Shown one piece after another: positions 13,409 to 21,763 of a DNA stretch of 28,653 nucleotides. The notes under the pieces were generated by a model. The model was not told where the DNA came from and did no database searches. It worked only from the letters and a program-made list of their open reading frames with translations. The translations under genes were made by a program, and so were the position numbers. The stretch spans positions 1 to 28,653 of the forward strand of contig CAZXKQ010000025.1 of the NCBI GenBank assembly GCA_964641395.1, given 5' to 3'. The first letter of the stretch is position 1. Each line of letters begins with the position of its first letter. This stretch comes from CANQBR01 sp964641395. GTDB taxonomy: Bacteria; Bacillota; Negativicutes; Acidaminococcales; Acidaminococcaceae.

Positions 13409-14959
13409 CTATTTTGCCAGGCGCTCGAGGCGCGCTTCTAGGCCATAAACTGCGTTAAAGGCATCGGTCTTGCTAGCGAAGGTCCACTCTTCCAAGCTGA
13501 AGTTGACGGGAGTGTCCACGGCTATGGTCATCACCTTGTCGTGGATGCTCACCTGGCAACGTTTCACCTTCTGCAGGTAGCTGCGGTCCAGGGCGTCGGC
13601 CAGGCGCACGATGGCGGCCAGCTTGGCCACCAGGGGCACCAGCCGCACCGGCACCCGAGGGGCCTGCTTGTTGCCCAGCTCGAAGAGCTGGTGGGCTGAG
13701 TAGTAGGAGGCCAGGGCGATGACCCGCCTATCCTGCTCGCTGAAGCCCAGGATGTCGCTGCTCCTGATCAGGTCGAAGCTGTAGCGGGAGTGGCTGCGCA
13801 GGTTGACGAACTTGCCTACGTCGTGGAGGAGGGCGGTGCCCCGCAGCAGCAGCCGCTCCTGCCCTCCCATGCCGTAGTCCTTGGCCAGCTTGTCGAAGAT
13901 GGCCAGGGCCAGGGTCTCCACCTGGCAGGCGTGGGCCTGGTCGTAGTGGAAGTGGCGGCCCAGGCAGTGGAAGAGGCTGATCAGCTCCCGCTCCCACTCC
14001 CGGCGCAGCTCCTCACTGGTCTTGCGGCCGATGTGCAGCAGCTGCATCCCGTCGATGAAGCGGTCCGAGGTGACGATGATCTCCTCGGCAGGGATCAGGT
14101 TCAGCAATTGCTCGTAGAGGAGGGTGATGGGCAGCACCAGCTCGGCGGCGCTTTCCGTCAGCCCGTACACCTTCATCAGCTGGTTCAGGTTGTAGCCCTG
14201 GATCTGGCGGAAGAAGGCGTGGAAGGTCTCCGCCTTGATCCGGTAGATGCTCTGGCCGGCCTCCAGGCCCAACACCTTTAGCAGCAGCACCGTCTCCGTG
14301 CCGGACAGCACCAGGTAGCGGACCTTTTCCACCGGCAGCTCCTTGCTGACAGGGCTGAAGGTGCTGGAGAGGTACTCGCTCATCACCTTGTTGAAGTACA
14401 TGCTCTCCCTTTTGTTCCGCTCGTAGCTTTCCTTGATGCGGATGACCCCTACGTGGAAGTTTTCCTGGTACTTGATCTCCTCGTCCTGGATGTAGATAAG
14501 GCCCAGGCCGCCGGAGGAGATGTCCATCATCAACATGCCCTCCCGCTCCGAGGTGATGTTCTCGTTTTTCAGGGTGTTGCGGATGGCGATGTGGGTGGTG
14601 TAGATCTCCAGGGGCAGGTCTATTACCTCCACCTTCAGGCCGGTGCGGCAGTAGATCTGGTCCAGCAGGAATAGTTGGTTAGCAGCCTCCCGGACGGCGG
14701 TGGTAGCCTGCAGGCTGTATTCTTCCACCCCGTATTCCTTCATCAGGATCTTAAAGCCTAGCAGGATGTCGCAGATTTCGTTGACCTTGGCGAAGGGGAT
14801 GACCTTGTTTTTAAAGGTTTCTTCGCCGATGCGCACGCTCCGCTCACAGCGTTCTATGATCTTATAACGGTTGGCGTTGCGGTACTCGCAAATCTGCATA
14901 CTAATCTTTTCCGAGCCTAGGTGGATGGCGGCAAAGGTAGTATGTAATTTTTTCTTCAT
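13409..14959 (-). CDS. Ppx/GppA-like protein with C-terminal HD domain, degenerate phosphatase motifs
   Basis: A 516-aa protein with two ASKHA-type halves (about 1-300) and a C-terminal HD domain (about 320-510). The fold is that of exopolyphosphatase/pppGpp phosphohydrolase, but key motifs have decayed. The phosphate loop usually I-D-x-G-S-N-S reads I-H-L-G-S-E-K (12-18). The D-x-G-G-G-S-T-E loop reads D-I-S-S-G-G-L-G (146-153). Only the T-T-A-V-R-E-A segment (86-92) is well kept. The HD domain looks intact: His343, His379-Asp380 and Asp455. So phosphatase activity is doubtful and a sensory or regulatory role, or HD-type hydrolysis, is possible. It is first in an operon with ppk and is divergent from a second, intact homologue (15198-16721). 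The ribosome site (GGGGGT) is weak. Confidence 0.85.
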   Translation of the reverse strand: MKKKLHTTFAAIHLGSEKISMQICEYRNANRYKIIERCERSVRIGEETFKNKVIPFAKVNEICDILLGFKILMKEYGVEEYSLQATTAVREAANQLFLLDQIYCRTGLKVEVIDLPLEIYTTHIAIRNTLKNENITSEREGMLMMDISSGGLGLIYIQDEEIKYQENFHVGVIRIKESYERNKRESMYFNKVMSEYLSSTFSPVSKELPVEKVRYLVLSGTETVLLLKVLGLEAGQSIYRIKAETFHAFFRQIQGYNLNQLMKVYGLTESAAELVLPITLLYEQLLNLIPAEEIIVTSDRFIDGMQLLHIGRKTSEELRREWERELISLFHCLGRHFHYDQAHACQVETLALAIFDKLAKDYGMGGQERLLLRGTALLHDVGKFVNLRSHSRYSFDLIRSSDILGFSEQDRRVIALASYYSAHQLFELGNKQAPRVPVRLVPLVAKLAAIVRLADALDRSYLQKVKRCQVSIHDKVMTIAVDTPVNFSLEEWTFASKTDAFNAVYGLEARLERLAK

Positions 14960-15197
14960 TGGAGGACCCCCATTTCGTATTCTAGGAACTTTCGCTATGG
15001 CGTATAATAAATCCTGCCAGACCCTTAGATAATAATATACTTTTTCTCTATTCTAGCCTATTTAAGGGAGTTTTGCCCCAGGGGGGAGGATTTTTCCCCG
15101 GGGATGGGTAATAAGTTCAAGAGAGGCCTCTGGCGGCCGCCGCCCCAGGGCCCCAGCCTAGGACCCGGCGTCCCGGGAGAAAGGAAGGGCCGTTAGC
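14960..15197. other. divergent intergenic region between two ppx-like genes
   Basis: 238 bp. The left half is AT-rich. TATAAT (15003-15008, rightward) and TATTAT (15009-15004, leftward) overlap on opposite strands; the leftward one has a weak -35 TTATCT (15032-15027) at 17 nt. A second rightward TATACT lies at 15036-15041. The right half is GC-rich with palindromes (GAGGCCTC near 15123, GGCGGCCGCC near 15131) that would fold in the leader of the rightward gene. No firm rightward -35 box was found. Confidence 0.5.
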
Positions 15198-16721
15198 TTG
15201 CAACGGATCGCCATTATCGACATCGGCTCCAACTCAGCCCGGCTGGTAATCAGCCACATCTATAAAAACGGAGCCTGCAACATGGTCTACAACCAGAAAG
15301 AAGCCCTGCGCCTGAGCCAGAAGGTGGACGCTGCCAACAGGCTGACGGAGGAGGCCTTCGCCGCCACCATCAAGACCCTGGGCAACTTCGCCCACATGTG
15401 CCGGCTCTACCAGGCGGATAAGATCATCGCCGTGGCCACTGCGGCCATCCGCAATGCGGACAACGGCCAGGAGCTGGTGGCCCAGGTGGAGGAGGCCTGC
15501 GGCATCAAGCTGCGGATCATCCCCGGCCAGGTGGAGGCCTACAACAGCTACCTAGGGGTGATCAACACCCTGGCGGTGCCTAGCGGCCTCATCTTCGACC
15601 TAGGGGGCGGCTCCACCGAGCTGATCTTTTTTAAGAACCGCCAGCTCCAGGAGGCGGTGAGCCTCCCCCTGGGGGCGGTGAACACCACCAGCCTCTTCAA
15701 CACCAGGGACAGGATGCCGGAGGAGGTGTACGCCCGGCTGGCCGCCTTCCTGGGGGAGGAGCTGGCCCGCTACCCCTGGCTGCGGCACCAGGGCCTGCCC
15801 CTCATCGGCGTAGGAGGCACCGCCCGGGCCATAGCCAAGATGATCCAGCGGGCCACCAAGTATCCCGCCATCAAGCTCCACAACTACAGCATCAGCCTGC
15901 CCCTCTTCCAGGCCTTTTTCACCCAGCTGCGGGGCACCAGCCAGGAGGACAGGCTGCAGATCTCCGGCCTGAGCCGGGAGCGCAGCGACATCATCCTGGC
16001 CGGCAGCAGCATCGTAGCCAGCCTGTTGGAGGCCACCGGCTGCAAGAAGCTGCTGGTCTCCGGCTGCGGCCTGCGGGAGGGCCTCTTCTTCCAGGACTAC
16101 GCCCAGGCCCGGGAGCTGCCCCTCATCGCCCCGGATATTTTGGACAGGAGCAGGGAGAACATCTTGAAGCTCTACGTGGCCGACGTCCCCCACGCCCGCC
16201 GGGTGGCCCAGCTGGCCCTGGCCCTCTTCGACGGCTGGGGGGAACTGCACCGGCTGCCTAAGGGGAGGCGGAAGCTGCTGGAGACGGCGGCCCTCCTCCA
16301 CGACATCGGCATCACCATTAACTTCTACAGCCACGCCCGCCACAGCGCCTACATGATCGAGAACGCCCAGCTCTTCGGCCTCAGCCACCGGGAGCAGATC
16401 ATGGCGGCGGCGGTGGCCGGCTGGCACAACGGCATCGCCAAGGACTACTTCCGCAGCAAGTTCTACAAGGACATGCTGACGGAGAACAACTGGCAGGTGA
16501 TCAACAAGCTGGCGGTGCTGCTGGGCCTGGCGGAGGCCCTGGACTACACCCAGACCGGCCAGGTGCAGGAGGTGCGGGCCAGCCTGGAGCCGGGAGGAGC
16601 CCGCTTAGCGGCCAGGGCGGGGGAGGCGGCCGCCATCGAGTTAGGGGAGGCGGCGGCCAAGGGAGCCTGGTTCAAGCGGATCTACAATAGGGAGCTGCTG
16701 CTCAGCACCTGGCAGGCCTGA
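15198..16721 (+). CDS. ppx: exopolyphosphatase / pppGpp phosphohydrolase (Ppx/GppA) with HD domain
   Basis: A 507-aa Ppx/GppA enzyme expected to cleave terminal phosphate from polyphosphate or from pppGpp. Motifs are canonical: I-D-I-G-S-N-S (7-13), T-A-A-I-R-N-A (81-87), G-Q-V-E-A (110-114, Glu113 in the catalytic-base region), and D-L-G-G-G-S-T-E (134-141). A C-terminal HD domain carries His368-Asp369 in L-L-H-D-I-G. The start is TTG at 15198, set by the conserved N-terminus (M-Q-R-I-A-I-I-D-I-G) and by GGAAGG about 10 nt upstream; no in-frame ATG fits. It is transcribed away from the degenerate paralogue and ppk. Whether polyphosphate or pppGpp is the main substrate cannot be decided from sequence. 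A strong terminator follows. Confidence 0.92.
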   Translation: MQRIAIIDIGSNSARLVISHIYKNGACNMVYNQKEALRLSQKVDAANRLTEEAFAATIKTLGNFAHMCRLYQADKIIAVATAAIRNADNGQELVAQVEEACGIKLRIIPGQVEAYNSYLGVINTLAVPSGLIFDLGGGSTELIFFKNRQLQEAVSLPLGAVNTTSLFNTRDRMPEEVYARLAAFLGEELARYPWLRHQGLPLIGVGGTARAIAKMIQRATKYPAIKLHNYSISLPLFQAFFTQLRGTSQEDRLQISGLSRERSDIILAGSSIVASLLEATGCKKLLVSGCGLREGLFFQDYAQARELPLIAPDILDRSRENILKLYVADVPHARRVAQLALALFDGWGELHRLPKGRRKLLETAALLHDIGITINFYSHARHSAYMIENAQLFGLSHREQIMAAAVAGWHNGIAKDYFRSKFYKDMLTENNWQVINKLAVLLGLAEALDYTQTGQVQEVRASLEPGGARLAARAGEAAAIELGEAAAKGAWFKRIYNRELLLSTWQA

Positions 16722-16737
16722 GCCGGCAGAGGACAGT

Positions 16738-16788
16738 AAAAAAGGAGACACCGGCAGGACTGGAGCCTGGGGTGTCTCCTGCTTTTTT
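16738..16788. terminator. bidirectional terminator between ppx and bcp
   Basis: AGGAGACACC (16743-16752) pairs with GGTGTCTCCT (16771-16780). A T-tract follows rightward (16783-16788), and the A-tract 16738-16743 gives a T-tract leftward. Confidence 0.9.
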
Positions 16789-16798
16789 GGCAGAGCCG

Positions 16799-17269
16799 TC
16801 ACTCTGGCTGGCAGGGGCAGAGGAAGGCCAGGGCGTCGCTGACGCTGGGCTCCGGCTTCACCTTCCCCCAGGCGGCGGCTATCTTCCCTGCCTCGTCGAT
16901 GATGTAGACGGAGCGGACGATGCCGAAGCTCACCTTGCCGTAGAGCTTCTTCTCCTGCCACACCTCATAGGCCTGGAGCACCGTCTTGTCCGGATCGGAG
17001 AGGAGGGTGAAGGGCAGCCCTTCCTTGGCGGCGAACTTGGCGTGGGAGGCCACGCTGTCCTTGCTGATGCCGATCACCACCGCCTGGGCCCGGGCGAAGT
17101 CCGCCAGGGCGGCCTTGAAGGCCTGGGCCTGCCGGGTGCAGCCGCTGGTAGAGTCCTTAGGGTAGAAGTAAAGCACCACCTTGCGGCCTAAGAAGTCCGC
17201 CAGGCTCACAGCCTGGCCGTTCTGGTCCAACAGGGTGAAGCCGGGGGCCGGGGTTCCGATAGCTAACAT
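16799..17269 (-). CDS. bcp: thioredoxin-dependent thiol peroxidase (Bcp/PrxQ type)
   Basis: A 156-aa peroxiredoxin that reduces hydrogen and organic peroxides. The active-site segment Y-P-K-D-S-T-S-G-C-T holds the peroxidatic Cys44 with Thr41, and Arg119 completes the site. The second cysteine five residues on, which resolves the disulfide in E. coli-type Bcp, is replaced by Gln49. Instead there is a C-terminal C-P-C (Cys151, Cys153) that could act as an alternative resolving or metal-binding pair; this is inference. The length is normal. AGGAGGTTGAG precedes the ATG. It lies 21 nt after the PepT-like peptidase gene, forming a two-gene operon. Confidence 0.92.
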   Translation of the reverse strand: MLAIGTPAPGFTLLDQNGQAVSLADFLGRKVVLYFYPKDSTSGCTRQAQAFKAALADFARAQAVVIGISKDSVASHAKFAAKEGLPFTLLSDPDKTVLQAYEVWQEKKLYGKVSFGIVRSVYIIDEAGKIAAAWGKVKPEPSVSDALAFLCPCQPE

Positions 17270-17290
17270 AGCTCAACCTCCTTTGCTGGC

Positions 17291-18424
17291 TCAGTCTAGG
17301 GCGGCTTGCAGGATGCCGTAGACCAAGAGGCAGGAATTCTCTAGATCTTCCTTGCGCAGGAACTCTTCCACCGTGTGCACCTTGCTCATGCCGGTGCCCA
17401 GGATGACGCAGGGCACCCCGTAAGCGTTGATAAAGTTGGCATCGCTGCCGCCGCCGGTGAGGTTGCAGCTGGCGGTGAAGCCGCACAGGGCGCAGGCCTT
17501 CTTCACCAGTTCCACCGCCCTGCTGTCTTCCGGCACCAGGAAGGAGCTGTACTTGTGCTCCACCTGGGCCTCTACCCCGCCGCCGTACTTCTTCACGGCT
17601 GCGCAGATGGTGTCCACTATTTCGTCTCGGATGGCGGCCAGCTTCTCGTTGTTGCGGCTGCGGGCGTCTCCCTGGATGCTCACCAGGTCCGGCACCACGT
17701 TGGTGGCGAAGCCCCCGTTGATGATGCCGATGTTGCAGGTGGTCTCCTCATCGATGCGGCCGTAGCGCTTCACCTCTGCCAGGGCCTTGGCGGCGATCAT
17801 GATGGCGTTGACGCCCTTTTCCGGCTCTATGCCGCCGTGGGCCTTTTTGCCCAGCACGTCGATCTTGTACTTGTACTGGCCGGGGGCCCCGATCTCAATG
17901 GTGCCAGGGGCTCCCTCCCCGTCTAGGGCGTAGCCTACGTCGGCGTCCAGGTAGGACCGGTTCAGGCAGCGGGAGCCGTTGACCCCGCCCTCCTCGCAGA
18001 TGCAGAAGAGGACCTGGATGGGGCCGTGGGGCTGCTGGTTTTCCACCAGCATCCGCACCCCTTCCAAGATGGCTACTACGCCGGACTTGTCATCGCCCCC
18101 CAGGGTGGTGGTGCCGTCGCTGTAGAGGACGCCGTCCTTTTCCACCACGGTGGTGCCAGTGCTAGGCTCCACCGTGTCCATGTGGGCGGTGAGCAGCACC
18201 TTGGTGGCTCCCTCACAGCCGGGGGTGGCAGGCAGCTGGGCCCACAGGTTGCCGCAGTTGCCCCCCAGGGCCTGGCCGGCCTCGTCTTCCTTGGTGCTGA
18301 AGCCCAGGGCTTCCAGCTTGGCCTTCAGCAGGTCGCAGACCTGCCTCTCCTGCAGGCCGTGGCTGGGCAGGGCTACGATTTCTTTAAATTCCGCTAGGAT
18401 CCGCTCCTTGTTCAAAGCGCGCAT
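17291..18424 (-). CDS. M20-family tripeptidase-like metallopeptidase (PepT-like)
   Basis: A 377-aa di-zinc peptidase of the M20/PepT-like group. Metal and catalytic residues are all visible: His81 and Asp83 (H-M-D-T), Asp111 (G-G-D-D-K-S-G), Glu144-Glu145 (E-E-G-G), Asp168 and His350. The lid/dimerization domain spans about 182-290, including G-x-x-A-H-G-G. Such enzymes release N-terminal residues from short peptides in the cytoplasm; the exact peptide length preference is not readable, so no symbol is given. AGAGGAGG stands before the ATG. It heads an operon with bcp from the promoter at 18458-18486. Confidence 0.92.
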   Translation of the reverse strand: MRALNKERILAEFKEIVALPSHGLQERQVCDLLKAKLEALGFSTKEDEAGQALGGNCGNLWAQLPATPGCEGATKVLLTAHMDTVEPSTGTTVVEKDGVLYSDGTTTLGGDDKSGVVAILEGVRMLVENQQPHGPIQVLFCICEEGGVNGSRCLNRSYLDADVGYALDGEGAPGTIEIGAPGQYKYKIDVLGKKAHGGIEPEKGVNAIMIAAKALAEVKRYGRIDEETTCNIGIINGGFATNVVPDLVSIQGDARSRNNEKLAAIRDEIVDTICAAVKKYGGGVEAQVEHKYSSFLVPEDSRAVELVKKACALCGFTASCNLTGGGSDANFINAYGVPCVILGTGMSKVHTVEEFLRKEDLENSCLLVYGILQAALD

Positions 18425-18457
18425 GATGCCGCCTCCTCTGGTAATTAAGCTATCCTT

Positions 18458-18486
18458 ATTTTAGCACAGAGGCAGGGACAAGTCGA
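18458..18486 (-). promoter_or_regulatory. promoter of the peptidase-bcp operon
   Basis: On the minus strand TCGACT (18486-18481), 17-nt spacer, TAAAAT (18463-18458), about 34 nt before the ATG. Confidence 0.5.
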
Positions 18487-18659
18487 GGGCCTGGAGGGCT
18501 TTTCTCCTGGGCCCTATGAGTTTTTGCCAGTAGCTGAAGGCTAAAAATATTTATATAATTGAAGTTATTCCCAGCCTGGCCGAAGCCGCCCTCGGGAGGG
18601 CCGCCCTGGGAGGGGGACTAGCCCGCAGGCGGAAAAACGGAAGATATTGTGGTAAAAAG
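18487..18659. other. upstream part of the peptidase-pflB intergenic region
   Basis: No gene seen. It holds a GGGCC...GGCCC hairpin (about 18487-18514), an AT-rich patch at 18541-18565 containing TATAAT (18554-18559) without a well-spaced -35 box, and GCCCTC-GG-GAGGGC (about 18589-18602). These may be extra regulatory DNA for pflB. Confidence 0.4.
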
Positions 18660-18682
18660 GTGGTCGAACCACTATAAATAGT
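18660..18682. promoter_or_regulatory. two adjacent small palindromes upstream of the pflB promoter
   Basis: GTGGT-CGA-ACCAC (18660-18672) and ACTAT-AA-ATAGT (18671-18682) abut and end 2 nt before the -35 box. The position suits an activator or repressor site for the pfl operon. The binding protein is unknown. Confidence 0.45.
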
Positions 18683-18684
18683 AG

Positions 18685-18713
18685 TTGACAAAAGGTCTCC
18701 CCCGTGCTATATT
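18685..18713 (+). promoter_or_regulatory. pflBA promoter
   Basis: TTGACA (18685-18690), 17-nt spacer and TATATT (18708-18713). The start of transcription near 18720 leaves a 160-nt leader that holds the ZTP riboswitch. Confidence 0.88.
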
Positions 18714-18735
18714 AGGCATACAGTTGTGAAAAACC

Positions 18736-18835
18736 CCTGCGTGACTGACGGTAACATAGGTTTAACTATGAGGGAGCGCAGGAAAGTTAGGGCCGACCGT
18801 CTGGGCAATGTTCGCAAGGGCGTTGCCTTCTTTTT
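18736..18835 (+). promoter_or_regulatory. ZTP (pfl-motif) riboswitch with overlapping terminator
   Basis: P1 is CCTGCG/CGCAGG (18736-18741 and 18777-18782). The conserved GTGACTGACGG and GGGAGCGC lie around it, P2 is CATAG/CTATG, and the 3' domain GGCCGACCGTCTGGGCA ends the aptamer near 18807. GACGG (18747-18751) can pair with CCGTC (18797-18801) as the pseudoknot. The terminator GGCAATG/CGTTGCC (18804-18810 and 18821-18827) plus TTCTTTTT overlaps the aptamer's end. ZTP/ZMP binding should block the terminator and raise pflBA expression when 10-formyl-tetrahydrofolate is short. The match to the published consensus is by memory. Confidence 0.93.
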
Positions 18836-18879
18836 GTGCCGGTAACGCTGAAGAAGCTAAAAGAGCGGAGGTATGCAGC

Positions 18880-21111
18880 ATGAATCCATGGCGAAACTTT
18901 ACCACAGGAGCTTGGACCGAGGAGATCAACGTGCGGGACTTCATCAACCGCAACTACACCCCCTACGACGGCGATGCTTCCTTTTTGTGCGGGGTGACGG
19001 AGCGCACCCGCTCGGCGGCGGCCAGGGTGAAGGAACTCCTGCGGGCGGAGACCGCCAACAACGGGGTGCTGGATGTGGACACTGAGCGGGTCTCTTCCCT
19101 CCTGGCCTACCCCCCTGGCTATATCAAAAAGGGTGAGGACATCATCCTCGGCCTGCAGACCGACGCCCCCCTGAAGCGGGCCGTCAACCCCTTCGCCGGC
19201 TTCCGCAATGCGGAGGAGGCCTGCGAGGCTTACGGCTACAAGCTCAGCCCCAAGGTGGCGGAAAAATTCCAGTACAGGACCACCCACAACACCGGCGTCT
19301 TCCGGGCCTACACCCCCACCATGCTCAAGGCCCGCCACGCAGGCATCCTCACCGGCCTGCCGGATTCCTACGGCCGGGGCCGCATCATCGGCGACTACCG
19401 GCGCATCGCCCTCTACGGCATGGACCGGCTCATCGCCGCCAAGCAGGCGGACAAGATAGCTGTAGGAGAGCGGGATTACAACATGACCCCCGCCACCATC
19501 CAGCTTTTGGAAGACCTGGCCAAGCAGCTGGACTTTATGGAACAGTTGAAAAAAATGGCCGCCGAGTACGGCTGCGACATCTCCCGGCCGGCAGAAAACA
19601 CCTATGAGGCCATCCAGTGGCTGTATTTCGGCTACCTGGGGGCCATCAAGGAGCAGAACGGCGCCGCCAACAGCATCGGCAGGCTCTCCGCCTTCATCGA
19701 CATCTACGCCCAAAGGGATCTGGCCGAAGGCACCCTGACGGAGGAGGGGGTGCAGGAGCTGATCGACGACCTGGTGCTGAAGCTCCGCCTGGTGCGCCAC
19801 CTCCGCACTCCCGAGTACAACGAGCTCTTCGCCGGCGACCCGGTGTGGGTGACCTGCTCCCTGGCCGGGGTGACCACGGAAGGGCGCAGCATGGTGACCA
19901 AGACCTGCTTCCGCTTCCTCCACACCCTCTACAACCTGGGGCCCTCCGCCGAGCCTAACCTGACGGTTTTGTGGGCCCAGTCCCTGCCCCAGGGCTTCAA
20001 GGACTTCTGCGCCCAGGTATCCATCGACACCGACTCCATCCAGTACGAGAACGACGACCTGATGCGGGAGCAGTACGGGGACGACTACGCCATCGCCTGC
20101 TGCGTATCCGCCATGAAGGTGGGCAAGCAGATGCAGTACTTCGGCGCCCGTTGCAACCTGGCCAAGGTGCTGCTGATGGCCTTGAACGGCGGCAAGGATG
20201 AAAAGTTCGGCGAGCAGATAGCCCCCGTGGGCAGGGTGTTCGACGAGAAGCCCCTGGTCTACGAAGAGGTTATAGCTGCTTACAAGGAGTACGCCGCCTG
20301 GATGGCCAACCTCTATGTAAAGACCATGAACATCATCCACTACATGCACGATAAGTACGCCTACGAGCGGCTGATGATGGCCCTCCACGACACCGACGTA
20401 GAGCGGCTCATGGCCTTCGGCATCAGCGGCCTCAGCGTCCTGACCGACAGCCTGAGCGCCATCAAGTACGCCAAGGTGACCCCGGTGAAGGACCAACGGG
20501 GCCTCATCACCGACTTCATCACCGAAGGGGACTTCCCCAAGTACGGCAATGACGACGACCGGGTGGACCACATCGCCCAGGAGATAGTGAAATACTTCTA
20601 CCAGGAGCTGTGCAAGACCACCGCCTACCGGGGCGCCCGCCACACCCTGTCCATCCTCACCATCACCTCCAACGTAATGTACGGCAAGAAGACTGGTGCC
20701 ACCCCTGACGGCAGGAAGGCGGGAGAGGCCTTCGCCCCCGGCGCCAATCCTATGCACGGCCGGGACAGGGAGGGGGCCCTGGCCAGCCTGAACTCGGTGG
20801 CCAAGCTCAGCTACGCCTGCTGCCAGGACGGCATCTCCAACACCTTCTCCGTGACGCCGGAAACCCTGGGCCACAGCGAGGCAGACCGGGTGAACACCCT
20901 CACCGCCATGCTGGACGGTTATTTTGAGCAGGACGCCCACCATCTGAACGTCAACGTCCTGAACCGGCAGAAGCTCATCGACGCCATGCACGACCCCACC
21001 CTCTATCCCACCCTGACCATCAGGGTCAGCGGCTATGCGGTTAACTTCAACAAGCTCACCAAGGAGCAGCAAAAAGAGGTAATAGCCCGCACCTTCCACG
21101 AGAAAATGTGA
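18880..21111 (+). CDS. pflB: pyruvate formate-lyase (formate C-acetyltransferase)
   Basis: A 743-aa glycyl-radical enzyme converting pyruvate and CoA to acetyl-CoA and formate. The catalytic Cys407-Cys408 pair is in A-C-C-V-S-A-M, and the radical site Gly718 lies in R-V-S-G-Y-A-V-N-F close to the C-terminus, as required. Cys-Cys adjacency marks true PFL rather than glycerol or choline dehydratases. The ATG at 18880 is set by GCGGAGGT 7 nt upstream and by the normal N-terminus; an upstream in-frame ATG falls in the riboswitch terminator. pflA follows directly with overlapping codons. Formate made here feeds the one-carbon pool, which makes sense of ZTP control. Confidence 0.96.
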   Translation: MNPWRNFTTGAWTEEINVRDFINRNYTPYDGDASFLCGVTERTRSAAARVKELLRAETANNGVLDVDTERVSSLLAYPPGYIKKGEDIILGLQTDAPLKRAVNPFAGFRNAEEACEAYGYKLSPKVAEKFQYRTTHNTGVFRAYTPTMLKARHAGILTGLPDSYGRGRIIGDYRRIALYGMDRLIAAKQADKIAVGERDYNMTPATIQLLEDLAKQLDFMEQLKKMAAEYGCDISRPAENTYEAIQWLYFGYLGAIKEQNGAANSIGRLSAFIDIYAQRDLAEGTLTEEGVQELIDDLVLKLRLVRHLRTPEYNELFAGDPVWVTCSLAGVTTEGRSMVTKTCFRFLHTLYNLGPSAEPNLTVLWAQSLPQGFKDFCAQVSIDTDSIQYENDDLMREQYGDDYAIACCVSAMKVGKQMQYFGARCNLAKVLLMALNGGKDEKFGEQIAPVGRVFDEKPLVYEEVIAAYKEYAAWMANLYVKTMNIIHYMHDKYAYERLMMALHDTDVERLMAFGISGLSVLTDSLSAIKYAKVTPVKDQRGLITDFITEGDFPKYGNDDDRVDHIAQEIVKYFYQELCKTTAYRGARHTLSILTITSNVMYGKKTGATPDGRKAGEAFAPGANPMHGRDREGALASLNSVAKLSYACCQDGISNTFSVTPETLGHSEADRVNTLTAMLDGYFEQDAHHLNVNVLNRQKLIDAMHDPTLYPTLTIRVSGYAVNFNKLTKEQQKEVIARTFHEKM

Positions 21112-21763
21112 TGCTGGGCCAGATCCATTCCTTGGAAAGCTTGGCCGCCCTGGACGGGGAGGGGCTGAGGTACGCCGTCTTCTTCAGCGGCTGCCCCCTG
21201 CGCTGCGTCTGCTGCCACAATCCGGACACCTGGTTTCCCGGAGGCAGGGCCTACAGCAGCGAGGAGCTGGCGGGGAAGCTGTGCCGCTACAAGCCCTATT
21301 TCAAAAAGGGCGGCGGCGTCACCTTCTCCGGCGGGGAGCCCCTGCTCCAGGCCCCCTTCCTCAACGAGACCGCCGGCCTGCTTCGGCAGAAGGGCATCGG
21401 CTACGACCTGGACACCTCCGGCGCGGTGGAACTCACCCCGGCGGTGAAAGAGGCGGTGGCCGGGGCCGACCTGGTGCTGCTGGACGTGAAGTACCCTACG
21501 GAGGAGCTCTACGCCAAGTACACCGGCGGGGACTTCGCCACCTTTCTAGAGTTTGCCGCCTACCTGGCGGCCTTAGGCAAGCGGGTCTGGTACAGGACGG
21601 TGGTCATCCCCGCCCTCAACGACAGGGAGGAGGTGCTGGACCAGTACCTGGCCCTGGTGTCCAGGTGGCGGAAGCCGGAGCGCTACGAGCTGCTGGCCTT
21701 CCACACCATGGGCTTTTACAAGTACGAAAGGCTGGGTCTGGCCAATCCCCTGCTGGGGACGCC
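21111..21763 (+). CDS. pflA: pyruvate formate-lyase activating enzyme (3' end lost in gap)
   Basis: A radical-SAM enzyme that installs the glycyl radical on PFL. 217 codons are present before the N run, about 90% of the usual length. The [4Fe-4S] motif C-x3-C-x2-C is C-P-L-R-C-V-C-C near residues 27-34, and the SAM-binding F-S-G-G-E-P is near 73-78. The start overlaps the pflB stop as TGATG; a GTG one codon earlier is also possible. There is no clear ribosome site, so translation is likely coupled. The last 20-30 residues fall in the gap, which is a sequencing limit rather than damage. Confidence 0.92.

Noticed and set aside
18787..21099. 770-aa open frame on the minus strand opposite pflB
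   Set aside because: Low-complexity Gly/Val/His-rich translation typical of an antisense frame in GC-rich coding DNA; the plus-strand PFL is unmistakable.
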